A DNA stretch of 64,000 nt. Origin: JBGSTR01 sp963707135 (GTDB lineage Bacteria; Pseudomonadota; Gammaproteobacteria; Chromatiales; Chromatiaceae). Under the pieces are notes generated by a model. It ran no database searches. It saw nothing but the letters and a program-made list of their open reading frames with translations, and was not told the DNA's origin. A program made the position numbers and the translations under genes. Below, piece by piece: positions 39,464 through 48,460 of the stretch; positions within the stretch are counted from its first letter, which is position 1, and every line of letters starts with the position of its first letter. Where the stretch lies: NCBI GenBank assembly GCA_963707135.1, contig CAVPOY010000042.1, forward strand, positions 1-64,000, in the 5' to 3' direction.

Positions 39464-39645
39464 GAAACTTGACGAAATTTTTGTTGACGCTCAGCAACTT
39501 AACGGGCCGCAACGAGAGTCGACAGGAAGTTTGCCAAACTGCTCTCATCTCAACATGATAAATGCCATAGCTATAAAACACCTGAGGAGAATTCCGCGGG
39601 TGGGAGGGCCGTGGGAGCGAGTGGGCTAAGGAGTGGGGAGCGAAA

Positions 39646-40016
39646 GTGGGAGTCGGCCTGTAAGCCGGGTTCTGTCGTGGGCAGCCATTCATCTAGGGTA
39701 CGCGTCGCCGCGCACCTCAAGCGACCTACCCGGGGACACGCGCGGGCCGCGCGCCGCAGCCGTGGCTGCAAGCCCCCCTATTTGGTCTTGCTCCGGGTGG
39801 GGTTTACCCTGCCGTCGATGTTGCCACCGACGCGGTGCGCTCTTACCGCACCATTTCACCCTTACCTCCCGCCCGAAGGCGGAATTGGCGGTATGTTTTC
39901 TGTGGCACTTTCCGTGGGCTCGCGCCCCCCAGGCATTACCTGGCACCCTGCCCTGTGGAGCCCGGACTTTCCTCCCCGCCCAACGAGGGGCGGAGCGGCT
40001 GCCCGGCCGACTCCCA
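39646..40016 (-). ncRNA. rnpB: RNase P RNA component (class A)
   Basis: On the minus strand the RNA begins GGGAGTCGGCCGGGCAGCCG, has the universal core GAGGAAAGTCCGGGCTCC and the GGGTGCCAGGTAA block, and ends near AGAACCCGGCTTACAGGCC followed by GACTCCC. The ends pair as an 11-bp P1 helix. Length is about 370 nt, normal for class A. It is the catalytic subunit that trims the 5' end of pre-tRNAs. A -10 box TAGAAT lies just upstream (39-strand positions 40023-40028). The rsmI/rnpB/mraZ order is the same as in Pseudomonas. Confidence 0.95.
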
Positions 40017-40064
40017 AACGGGATTCTAGCGCACGGCGATCCTCGAAGGCCGCTTGTACTTCGC

Positions 40065-40925
40065 TCAGGGCGCCTGCTTCGCGCCCAATCCCAGATCGAG
40101 GCCCATCCGATAGAGGGCGTTCTTCTTGGCGCCGGTCAGCCGCGCGGCCAATGCGGACGCCTGGCGCAGAGGCAACGTGTCGGCAAGCACCCTCAGCACT
40201 CGCTCGGCCTCGGCTGAGACCGCTCCCGTCCCGTCCCGGTCCCCCTCCACGAGGACCACGAGCTCACCGAGCCGCTGCAGCTCGTCGGTGGCGAGGCGGC
40301 GCCCCAGCTCGGCGGCCGTGCCGCTGAGAAAGGTCTCGAAGCGCTTGGTCAGCTCCCGCGCGACGACGACCCGGCGCCCATCGCCCAGCACGGCGGCCAA
40401 GTCGGCCAGGGTCGCGTCGATGCGTTTTCCGGTCTCATAGAGCACCAGCGTGCCCGGCTCGGCCCTGACCGCCTCGAGCCAGGCGCGGCGCTGGGATACC
40501 GACCTTGGGGGAAAGCCCAGGAACAGGAACCGGTCGCTCGGCAACCCGGCCGCGGAAAGGGCGCAGATCGCCGCGTTGGCACCCGGCACCGGTACGACGG
40601 CGAATCCGCGCTCCCTCGCTGCCGAGACCAGGTTGAAGCCCGGGTCACTGATCAGCGGTGTCCCCGCGTCGCTGACCAGGGCGACATCCTCCCCCCGGTC
40701 GAGCGCCGCGAGCAGCCGCTCGGTCGCCGATGCCTCGTTGTGGTCGTGGTAGGCGACCAGCTTGCCGGTAATGCCGAAGTGGGTGAGCAGGTGGCGCGTG
40801 TGGCGGGTGTCCTCGGCGGCGATCAGATCGACGCTCGAAAGCACCTGCCGTGCCCGGTCCGAGATGTCCCCGAGATTGCCGATCGGCGTGGCCACCACGT
40901 ATAGTACACCGCGCTCCAGCGCCAC
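40065..40925 (-). CDS. rsmI: 16S rRNA (cytidine-1402-2'-O)-methyltransferase
   Basis: The 286-aa product starts at GTG 40925 (MALERGVLYVVATPIGNLGD). It has the tetrapyrrole-methylase-like fold with VATPIGNLGDIS, AAEDTRHTRHLL, LVSDAGTPLISDPG and PVPGANAAICALSAAGLP. A longer frame to 41003 would overlap the divergent lpoA start, so the GTG is preferred. Only 37 bp separate it from lpoA, so their promoters must overlap. Confidence 0.95.
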   Translation of the reverse strand: MALERGVLYVVATPIGNLGDISDRARQVLSSVDLIAAEDTRHTRHLLTHFGITGKLVAYHDHNEASATERLLAALDRGEDVALVSDAGTPLISDPGFNLVSAARERGFAVVPVPGANAAICALSAAGLPSDRFLFLGFPPRSVSQRRAWLEAVRAEPGTLVLYETGKRIDATLADLAAVLGDGRRVVVARELTKRFETFLSGTAAELGRRLATDELQRLGELVVLVEGDRDGTGAVSAEAERVLRVLADTLPLRQASALAARLTGAKKNALYRMGLDLGLGAKQAP

Positions 40926-40962
40926 AATCCGCTCCCCAGACCCCGCACTGACCGAACGCCCT

Positions 40963-42819
40963 ATGTATAAGAATCGCGTCGCTGCACCCCGCTTGTCCAC
41001 CATTCGCGTAGTCGTGCCCTATCTGATCGGGGCAATGACACTTGCCGGATGCGCAATCAACCCCCAGCAGGAAGAGGCCAAGCTCCTGGCGCCGATCGCC
41101 GGTGCCGAGCTGAGCCGAGCCGGCGCCCTGGAGTCCAAGGGGGACGCGAGCGCGGCCGCCGAGGTCTATCTGAGCCTCGCGAAAGGCGCCCGCCCGCCGG
41201 CGCGGGAGCAGCTTCAGATCAAGGCCGCGCGCGCCTACCTGTCGGCGGGCAAGACCGCCGAGGCGCGGCGCGTCATCAACGATATATCGCGCGGCAGCCT
41301 GACCCCGGCCCAGGGGCAGATCCTGCTGCTGATCGAGGCCGATCTTGCGCTGCTGGCCGGCCGCCCGAACGAGGCCATCAGCGGTCTGGAACGTATGCGG
41401 CCCGCGACGCTCCCCAAGGAGCTGAAAGCGGAGCGCCTGGGCACGCTGGCCGCCGCGCACCGTATGACCAACGATCCGATCGCGGCGGCCGAGGCCTTGA
41501 ACGAGCTCGACGGCCTGCTCTCCGACTCCGGCGCCCGGCTGCAAAATCAGGTATCGCTGATCTCGACACTCGCCGTCCTGCCGCCGGGCCAGCTGCGGGA
41601 TCTCGCGCGCGGCGGCCGCGGCTCGATGAAGGGCTGGGCCGATGTCGCACTGCTAGCGCAGGCCTACGGCGCCGACCCGCGAAAGTTTGAGTCCAGCTAC
41701 CGCACCTGGCGTGGGTCCGGGCTCGGGCACCCGGCGCTCCCGGAACTGGCGCGAGCCTACACGAGCTCGCTCTCGGGTGGGTACTCCTCCGGTGACGCCG
41801 TGTCCGTCATGCTCCCGCGCGGCGGGCGTTTTGCCGACGCGGCAAATGCCGTGCGCGACGGGATTCAGGCCGCTAGCCGAGCCGACACCAGCGGCGGCAG
41901 ACCCACGATCGACCAGGCCGATAGCACCAATGCGGGCAGCGTCGCGGCATTGCACCGACGCGCGGTGGCAAGCGGGGCCGACTATGTGATCGGGCCGCTG
42001 CAGAAGCCGGGCGTCGACGCCCTCGCCGCGGAGCCGTCGCTCGCGGTCCCGACCCTGGCGCTGAACGAGGGCACGCGCGTCGGCAAACCGCCCGCGAACT
42101 TGTTCCAGTTCTCGCTCTCCCCGGAAAACGAGGCGACCGAGGTCGCCAGCAAGGCGGCCGCGCTCGGGTACAAGCGGGCGCTCGTCCTCTATCCCCAAGG
42201 CGACTGGGGGGCTCGGCTGACCAGCGCCTTCAGCGGCCAGTGGCGCAAGCTGGGCGGCACCCTGGTTGGCCAAACCGCCTACAACCCGGGTTATTCGAGC
42301 TACGAAAAGACTGTCGCCGATCTGCTCGCGCGCGGCCAGGCCGATTTCGTCTTTCTGGTCGCGACCGACGACATAGCCCGCAAGATTTACCCGCAATTGA
42401 AAGTCGCGTCGCCGAATTCGCCGCCGGTGATCTCGACTTCGCACGTCTACTCGGGCAGCTTCGACCCCGCGAAAGATCAGGGCCTGGTCGGCCTCTACTT
42501 CGTCGACATCCCCTGGATGCTCGGGGTCGGCGGCGACGGTCCACTGTCGCGCCGCGGCCTGTCGGGCACCTCGTCCTATCTGTCGGGCCCGCTGGCGAGG
42601 CTCTATGCGATGGGCATCGACGCCTACCGGCTGGCGCCGCGGGTGTCGGAGCTAGCGTCGCGTCCCGGGGCCTTCTACCCCGGACAGACCGGCGGACTCT
42701 GGATCGATCCGGTCGGGCGCGTGCAGCGCCAGCTGACGCTCGGGCGCTTCACCGAGACCGGCCCCCGGCCGGCCGATGACCTGGGACCTACTGACAAGGG
42801 AAAGGGCTCGGAGCAATAG
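40963..42819 (+). CDS. lpoA: Outer-membrane lipoprotein LpoA, activator of PBP1A
   Basis: The 618-aa lipoprotein (LppC/YraM family) starts at ATG 40963 and has the lipobox LAGC with Cys at about residue 27. An N-terminal helical TPR-like domain (about 35-270; KAARAYLSAGKTAEARRVI and similar) is followed by a periplasmic-binding-protein-like domain (about 320-600; YVIGPLQKPGVDAL, RALVLYPQGDWGARL, FVFLVATDDIARKI). LpoA reaches through the peptidoglycan to stimulate PBP1A. The lpoA-yraN-dolP order is conserved, but diaA, usually between yraN and dolP, is missing here. Confidence 0.92.
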   Translation: MYKNRVAAPRLSTIRVVVPYLIGAMTLAGCAINPQQEEAKLLAPIAGAELSRAGALESKGDASAAAEVYLSLAKGARPPAREQLQIKAARAYLSAGKTAEARRVINDISRGSLTPAQGQILLLIEADLALLAGRPNEAISGLERMRPATLPKELKAERLGTLAAAHRMTNDPIAAAEALNELDGLLSDSGARLQNQVSLISTLAVLPPGQLRDLARGGRGSMKGWADVALLAQAYGADPRKFESSYRTWRGSGLGHPALPELARAYTSSLSGGYSSGDAVSVMLPRGGRFADAANAVRDGIQAASRADTSGGRPTIDQADSTNAGSVAALHRRAVASGADYVIGPLQKPGVDALAAEPSLAVPTLALNEGTRVGKPPANLFQFSLSPENEATEVASKAAALGYKRALVLYPQGDWGARLTSAFSGQWRKLGGTLVGQTAYNPGYSSYEKTVADLLARGQADFVFLVATDDIARKIYPQLKVASPNSPPVISTSHVYSGSFDPAKDQGLVGLYFVDIPWMLGVGGDGPLSRRGLSGTSSYLSGPLARLYAMGIDAYRLAPRVSELASRPGAFYPGQTGGLWIDPVGRVQRQLTLGRFTETGPRPADDLGPTDKGKGSEQ

Positions 42820-42839
42820 TCGGGCGTCGACGGAACCTC

Positions 42840-43211
42840 ATGAGTGCCGCCCGTCGCGGCGAATCGACCGCTTCGGTCGGCGAGCGGATGGAGCGGCTGG
42901 CCAGCGATTTTCTGGCGCGCCAGGGTCTTCGGACAGTGGCGCGCAACTACAGCTGCCGGTTCGGGGAGATCGATCTGGTCGCTACTGACGGCGCACTGCT
43001 GATTTTCGTCGAGGTCCGCTACCGGCAATCCTCCCGGTTCGGGACACCGGCGGAAACCGTCGACGCCAGCAAACAACGGCGCCTCGCGGCTGCGGCGGCG
43101 CACTACCTCCAACGTCACCCGAGCGTGCTACCCTGTCGCTTCGATGTGGTCGCCATCAACGGGCAGGATCAGATCCGGTGGGTCATAGATGCTTTCGCCG
43201 TCGCACCCTGA
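42840..43211 (+). CDS. yraN: UPF0102 family protein YraN
   Basis: The 123-aa product has the restriction-endonuclease-like core of this family: ERMERLASDFLARQG, ARNYSCRFGEIDLVATDG and LIFVEVRYRQSSRFG (E-x-D...E-V-R). The cellular role is not established. It lies 20 nt downstream of lpoA and overlaps dolP by 23 nt. Confidence 0.9.
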   Translation: MSAARRGESTASVGERMERLASDFLARQGLRTVARNYSCRFGEIDLVATDGALLIFVEVRYRQSSRFGTPAETVDASKQRRLAAAAAHYLQRHPSVLPCRFDVVAINGQDQIRWVIDAFAVAP

Positions 43212-43851
43212 GTCTGTGCAACCTTTCGCCACGAGTCGCCGCCGGCCGCCGGCAGGTGTATTTTCGGTAACGGCCCTGGCGCTCGCCCTGCTGGCCGGGA
43301 CGTTCCTCGTCTCCGGGTGCGGGGCCCTGGTGGTCGGGGGCGTGGCGGCCGGGGCGGTCGCCGCCTACGACCGCCGACCCTACAATGTGGTCATAGACGA
43401 CGAGGGCATCGAGCTCCGCGCCCTGTCGGCCTTCATCAGCGATCCCCAGGTCAAGGGCCGCGGCCGAATCTCGGCGACCAGCTACAACTACAATGTGCTG
43501 CTTACGGGACAGGCCGACTCCGCCGAGACTGCCCGGCGGGCCACCGAGCTGGTCAGCCGTATGCCGAAGGTCAAGCGGGTCGTGGACGAGATCAGCATCG
43601 GCCCGACCATCAGCATGGCCCAGGAGAGCCAGGACACCTATCTGACCTCGCGCGCCAAGCTGGCGCTCACCGATGTCGAGGTCCCCGGCTTCGATGCCTC
43701 CCGCGTCAAGGTGGTGACCGAGAACGGTGTGGTCTTTCTGATGGGCCTGGTCACCCCCCAGGAGGCTGACGCGGCAGCCGATAAGGTGCGCTATGTCAGC
43801 GGCGTGAAGCGGGTGGTCAAGCTCTTTGAGTACATCGAGCGACCGTCCTGA
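43189..43851 (+). CDS. dolP: BON-domain outer-membrane lipoprotein DolP (YraP)
   Basis: The 220-aa lipoprotein has a long N-terminal region, a lipobox ending VSGC (about residue 44) and two BON domains, the first around ISDPQVKGRGRISATSYNYNVLLTG and the second around AKLALTDVEVPGFDASRVKVVTE with a final VSGVKRVVKLFEYIE. DolP binds anionic lipid at division sites and supports outer-membrane integrity. An internal start would shorten the leader. Confidence 0.88.
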   Translation: MLSPSHPESVQPFATSRRRPPAGVFSVTALALALLAGTFLVSGCGALVVGGVAAGAVAAYDRRPYNVVIDDEGIELRALSAFISDPQVKGRGRISATSYNYNVLLTGQADSAETARRATELVSRMPKVKRVVDEISIGPTISMAQESQDTYLTSRAKLALTDVEVPGFDASRVKVVTENGVVFLMGLVTPQEADAAADKVRYVSGVKRVVKLFEYIERPS

Positions 43852-45241
43852 GCTGTCTCCCGGCTTCAAGGCCGCTCTCGCCAGGATCGCCGGTCCGGCA
43901 CGTCTGCTGACCGACCCGGCAGACTGCTGGCCCTACGGTTATGACAACAGCCGCCGGCATGCCCTGCCCCAGGCCGTTGTGTTCGCGTCGGACGCCGACC
44001 AGATCGCCAGGCTGGCGCGGCTCTGCGCCGACGCCGGGGTCCCGATTACCGCACGCGGGCGCGGAACCGGTACGACCGGCGCGACAGTACCGGACCGCGG
44101 CGGCATCGTGCTCTCGTTCGAGCGCATGAACCGGATACTGCGCATCGCCCCTGCCGACCGCCTCGCCATTGTCGAGCCGGGGGTCATCAACGAACAGCTT
44201 CAGGAGGCCGTCGGCGCCCGCGGTTTCTTCTGGCCGCCGGACCCCACCAGTTCCGCGACCTGCACCATCGGAGGCAATCTGGCCTACAACTCGGCCGGAC
44301 CCCGGGCGGTCAAATACGGAACACCGCGGGAGAACACCCTTGGGCTGAGCGCGGTGACCGGTCTCGGCGAGCGGCTGCGAACCGGCGTGCTGACCACCAA
44401 GGGCGTGGTCGGCTACGACCTCACGCGCCTTATCATCGGCTCCGAGGGCACGCTGGCCCTGATCACCGAAGCGACGCTGAAGCTGACGCCGCTGCCGGAG
44501 GCCAAGCGCACGCTGCGTGCGACCTACCGAGACATCCACTCGGCCGCCGGCGCCGTATCGGCGATCATGGCCCAGCCGATCACCCCCTGTGCGCTGGAAT
44601 TCATGGATGCGGGCGCCATCGCCGCGGTCCGCGGCTACGCGGGGCTGGATCTGCCGGAAGGCGCCCAGGCGCTCCTGATGATCGAGGTCGACGGCCCGCT
44701 GGCCTGTATCGACCAATCGGTCTCGGCGGTCGCGGACGCGGCCCGGGGCGAGGGACTGCTGGAGCTGCGCCGCGCCGCGACCCCCGCGGACGTGGCAGCC
44801 CTGTGGACGGCCCGCAAGGCCCTGTCCCCGGCGCTGCGCAACATCGCGCCAAAGAAGATCAACGAGGACGTGGTCGTGCCCGTCTCGCGGATGGGCGAGT
44901 TCATCGATGGCCTGGACCGGCTCTCGAGCGAGACCGGCATCCGTATCGTCAACTTCGGTCATGCCGGGAACGGCAACATCCATGTGAACCTGATGGTCGA
45001 CCCCGACGTTGCCGACGAGCTGAAGCGCGCCGAGTCCTGCCTAGACGCCGTCTTCTCGCTGGTGCTGGAGCTCGGCGGGACGCTGTCCGGCGAGCACGGC
45101 GTGGGGCTGGAAAAACGCGCATTCGTCGCACGCGAGATCGAGCCCGGAACCCTGAGACTGATGTCCGAGATCAAGCGGCGCTTCGACCCGGCGGGGATAC
45201 TGAACCCCGGGAAAGGGCTGCCGGACGAGCCGGCCGCCTAA
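43826..45241 (+). CDS. FAD-linked oxidase, GlcD/D-lactate dehydrogenase family
   Basis: The 471-aa product starts at TTG 43826, overlapping dolP by 26 nt. The N-terminal PCMH-type FAD domain shows ITARGRGTGTTGATVP and PDPTSSATCTIGGNLAYNS with GVVGYDLTRLIIGSEGTLA. The C-terminal domain has INEDVVVPVSRM, GHAGNGNIHVNLMVD (metal/active-site His) and LSGEHGVGLEKR. This is the layout of glycolate oxidase GlcD and bacterial D-lactate or D-2-hydroxyglutarate dehydrogenases. No iron-sulfur domain or partner glcE/glcF gene is adjacent. Substrate cannot be fixed from sequence. Confidence 0.85.
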   Translation: MSTSSDRPELSPGFKAALARIAGPARLLTDPADCWPYGYDNSRRHALPQAVVFASDADQIARLARLCADAGVPITARGRGTGTTGATVPDRGGIVLSFERMNRILRIAPADRLAIVEPGVINEQLQEAVGARGFFWPPDPTSSATCTIGGNLAYNSAGPRAVKYGTPRENTLGLSAVTGLGERLRTGVLTTKGVVGYDLTRLIIGSEGTLALITEATLKLTPLPEAKRTLRATYRDIHSAAGAVSAIMAQPITPCALEFMDAGAIAAVRGYAGLDLPEGAQALLMIEVDGPLACIDQSVSAVADAARGEGLLELRRAATPADVAALWTARKALSPALRNIAPKKINEDVVVPVSRMGEFIDGLDRLSSETGIRIVNFGHAGNGNIHVNLMVDPDVADELKRAESCLDAVFSLVLELGGTLSGEHGVGLEKRAFVAREIEPGTLRLMSEIKRRFDPAGILNPGKGLPDEPAA

Positions 45242-45262
45242 GACGACCGCGGCGCGACGACT

Positions 45263-47614
45263 CTACCGGCCCGGCCGCACCAAACCACCCAGCCCGACAC
45301 CCTCCAGCGCGTCGAGCAGCAGCCGGCGCACCGCGGCGGCGTCCTCGCATTGCAGGGCCACCCGCAGCACCTCGCGGGCCCGGGCGCGGCTCATGCTGCG
45401 AATTACCCGCTTGACCCGAAGCAGGCTACCGGCGCCCATGCTCAGGCTGTGCACGCCCATCCCGAGCAGCAGCGGCACCGCCAGCGGGTCACCCGCCATC
45501 TCGCCGCAGATGCTGACCTCCTTACCGTGAACGCGCGCGCCAGCCTGGATCTGGACCAGGGCGCGCAACACGGCCGGGTGGAACTCGTCGTAGAGCTTGG
45601 CCACGTGCGGGTTGTTCCTGTCCACGGCGAGCAGGTACTGGGTCAGGTCGTTGGTGCCGACCGAGAGAAAATCGACGCGTCTCGCGAGCGCCTCGGCCTG
45701 GTAGACGGCGGCCGGGACCTCGACCATGACGCCGACCGGGGGCATGCGGACCTGATACCCTTCCTCCAGCAGCTCGTCGTGGGCACGCTGGAGCAGCAAC
45801 AGGGCCTCGTCGACCTCGCTGACGGTGCTGATCATCGGCAGCAGGAGCTGCAGGTTGTCCAGCCCGATCGCGGCCCGCAGGATGGCCCGCACCTGGGTCA
45901 GAAAGATCTCCGGATGATCCAGCGTGATCCGCACCCCGCGCCAGCCTAGGAAGGGGTTGGCCTCGTTGATCGGGAAATAGGGCAGCGGCTTGTCGCCGCC
46001 GATATCGAGCGTGCGAATGGTCACCGGACGCGGGGCGAACAGCTCCAGCACGCGCCGATAGTTGGACATCTGGGCCATCTCGCCCGGAAAGCTGTCGCGG
46101 ACGATGAAAGGCAGCTCGGTGCGGTAGAGCCCGACCCCGGCCGACTCCTCGATCCCGAGCGGGCGGGTCTCGGAGACCAGCCCGGTGTTCAGAAATAGGG
46201 GTAGGACGTAGCCGTCGGTGGTCTCCGCAGGGAGCTGGCGCAGCGCCTGGAGCTCATTGGTCAGCGCCCGGTCGTCCTCGGCGAGACGCTGGTACTCGGA
46301 GCGCACCGCCGGTCCCGGCGAGACGTAGACGCGACCCCGGTAGCCATCGACGACCATCTCCCGGCCCTCGACGCGGCTCACCGGCAGGTCCGAGACACCC
46401 ATGGCGGCCGGGACGCCCATGCCGCGGGCCAGGATCGCCACATGCGACGAGCCGGATCCCGTCGTCGATACGATGCCGGCGAATCGCTCCCGCGGGACAT
46501 CGGCGATCTGCATCGCGTTCAGGGACTCACCGACCAGAATGGTGTTCTTCGGGTACTGGATCGGCGCATTGGTCAGGTTCTGCATGTGCATCAGGATGCA
46601 GCGACCCAGGTCGCGGACATCGGAGGCGCGCTCGCGCAGATAGGCGTCGTCCATGTTTTCGAACACCCGGGCGTGCTCCGCGATGGTCTCCCGCAGGGCC
46701 CCGGGTGCCCAGTTCCCCGCCTGAATGCGGTGCAGCGTGCCGTCAATCAGCGAGTCGCTCTCGAGCATCAGCCGCCAGGCGTCGAACAACGCGAGCTCCT
46801 CGGCGCTCAGGTGCTCCTTGGTCCGCACGGCGAAGCGATCGAGGTCCTCGGCCACGTTCTCCACGGCGCTGCGAAAGCTCTCCTCCTCCGAGCCCGTGTT
46901 CTCGGGCCGCCGGTCGGGTACGGCGTCCAGGTCCGCCGGCGGGTAGACCACGACCGCCGTACCGATGCCGATCCCCGACGAGGCGGCGAGTCCGGGCAGG
47001 AAACGCTGGGGTATCCCCTCGCCCTGGAGCCGCGCCAGCTCGCCGCTGGTGCGGGCAAAGGTTATGGCGCCGGCGAGCTGGGAGGCCAGGGTCACGACGA
47101 AGGTCACCTCGTCTTCGTCGAAGAGCCGAATCTCGCGCTCGCGCAGGACCAGCACGCCCAGCACCTTACGATTCTGGATGATCGGCGCGCCCAGGAAGGC
47201 GTGAAAGCGCTGCTCCCCAGTGTCGGTCATGCAGAGGTAACGGGGGTGGGTCGCCGCATCGTCGATGTTGATCGGCTCCGCCCGCTCGCTGACCAGACCC
47301 ACCAGCCCCCGGCCCAGCTCCATGCGCACGCGGCCCACGGCCTCTGGCCGCAGGCCGTCTGTGGCCTGCAGCACGTGCCGGCGGTTGTCGAAGTCGTTCA
47401 GGTAGACCGAGCAGACATCGGCGCTGACGGCCTGCTTGACGCGACGCACGATGATGGTCAACGCCTGCTCCAGATCAGGGGCATTGTTGACTTCCTGAAC
47501 GATACGGCGCAGGGATTCGAGCATGCGCGTTATCGACGGGGCCTTGACCGCGTCCACGGCGTCGAGGCCCGGGTCGAGCGTGTCGTCGGCCAGCGTCTGT
47601 GACGGCTTGCCCAT
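45263..47614 (-). CDS. ptsP: PEP-protein phosphotransferase of the nitrogen PTS (EI-Ntr)
   Basis: The 783-aa product has an N-terminal GAF domain (about residues 35-180; CSVYLNDFDNRRHVLQATDG, RFHAFLGAPIIQ), then the enzyme I module: phosphohistidine in GSGSSHVAILARGMGVP, PEP-binding LYRTELPFI and NPFLGWRGVRITLD, and catalytic Cys in CGEMAGDP. It starts the phosphorelay EI-Ntr to NPr to EIIA-Ntr that senses nitrogen status. A start at ATG 47524 (MLESLRRIVQEV) matches E. coli PtsP better; the extra 30 residues at the front are unusual. The ptsP-rppH pairing is conserved. Confidence 0.94.
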   Translation of the reverse strand: MGKPSQTLADDTLDPGLDAVDAVKAPSITRMLESLRRIVQEVNNAPDLEQALTIIVRRVKQAVSADVCSVYLNDFDNRRHVLQATDGLRPEAVGRVRMELGRGLVGLVSERAEPINIDDAATHPRYLCMTDTGEQRFHAFLGAPIIQNRKVLGVLVLREREIRLFDEDEVTFVVTLASQLAGAITFARTSGELARLQGEGIPQRFLPGLAASSGIGIGTAVVVYPPADLDAVPDRRPENTGSEEESFRSAVENVAEDLDRFAVRTKEHLSAEELALFDAWRLMLESDSLIDGTLHRIQAGNWAPGALRETIAEHARVFENMDDAYLRERASDVRDLGRCILMHMQNLTNAPIQYPKNTILVGESLNAMQIADVPRERFAGIVSTTGSGSSHVAILARGMGVPAAMGVSDLPVSRVEGREMVVDGYRGRVYVSPGPAVRSEYQRLAEDDRALTNELQALRQLPAETTDGYVLPLFLNTGLVSETRPLGIEESAGVGLYRTELPFIVRDSFPGEMAQMSNYRRVLELFAPRPVTIRTLDIGGDKPLPYFPINEANPFLGWRGVRITLDHPEIFLTQVRAILRAAIGLDNLQLLLPMISTVSEVDEALLLLQRAHDELLEEGYQVRMPPVGVMVEVPAAVYQAEALARRVDFLSVGTNDLTQYLLAVDRNNPHVAKLYDEFHPAVLRALVQIQAGARVHGKEVSICGEMAGDPLAVPLLLGMGVHSLSMGAGSLLRVKRVIRSMSRARAREVLRVALQCEDAAAVRRLLLDALEGVGLGGLVRPGR

Positions 47615-47648
47615 CTAGCGGGGGCCGGCCGCAGGAGGGCTTGAACGA

Positions 47649-48188
47649 TCAGCGGCGCTGCTGAAGCAGAAAGCCGCCCGCCTTCGACAAGGTGTCGCCG
47701 CCCTCGGGCGTGCCGTCCGGGTAGAGGAACGGTGCCAGCTCCTCGAGCGCCCTCTGATAGACGCGCCGCTTGAAATAAACGACCTCGTGCAGCGGCTGCC
47801 AGTAGCGCACCCAGCGCCAGGCGTCGAACTCGGGCTTGTTTGTCTTGTCAAGGCAGAAGGCGTCCTCGCCGCAATTGATCCTGAGCAAATACCAAACCTG
47901 TTTCTGGCCGATACAGGTGGGTCCGCAATGGCGACGGATAAAGCGCCTGGGCAGATGGTAACGCAGCCACCCGCGCGTGCATCCGAGGACCGTGACCTGG
48001 TGCGGCCGAAGCCCGACCTCCTCTTCGAGCTCCCGGAACATCGCCTCCTCGGGCGTCTCGTCCGTGTGGATGCCGCCCTGCGGAAACTGCCAGGCATTCT
48101 GGCCCACACGCCGACCCCAGAACAGGCGGCGCTCGTGGTTGCTCAGAATGATACCCACGTTGGGCCGGAATCCGTCTCGGTCTATCAA
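47649..48188 (-). CDS. rppH: RNA pyrophosphohydrolase RppH
   Basis: The 179-aa Nudix enzyme removes pyrophosphate from mRNA 5' ends and so starts decay. The Nudix box is GGIHTDETPEEAMFRELEEE followed by VGL; the N-terminal MIDRDGFRPNVGIIL and QNAWQFPQGG are family hallmarks. It lies 34 nt upstream of ptsP. The 272-bp gap to the divergent HAD gene holds no evident feature. Confidence 0.95.
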   Translation of the reverse strand: MIDRDGFRPNVGIILSNHERRLFWGRRVGQNAWQFPQGGIHTDETPEEAMFRELEEEVGLRPHQVTVLGCTRGWLRYHLPRRFIRRHCGPTCIGQKQVWYLLRINCGEDAFCLDKTNKPEFDAWRWVRYWQPLHEVVYFKRRVYQRALEELAPFLYPDGTPEGGDTLSKAGGFLLQQRR

Positions 48189-48460
48189 GGAGGCATACCC
48201 TATTACGTCCCGCTGGCCATTTTTTCACATCCCCGCCGTAACCAGCAAGCAAGGCTGCGCATAACCGTTTGCCCGCCAACGGCTTTCCGTCACATCTCGG
48301 CGCTCCGCCGCCGATACGGGGCCTGGAACCGCTCCGGCCGTCCCGCGCGGTTGCACGGGCCGCGTCAAAACGAGAGCATCCAGGCCATGCGATCATTGAT
48401 GCCGACATCTCAACCCCTTCATGTCGGCTGAAACAGACCGGGAGCCTCCCCGATACTCCG

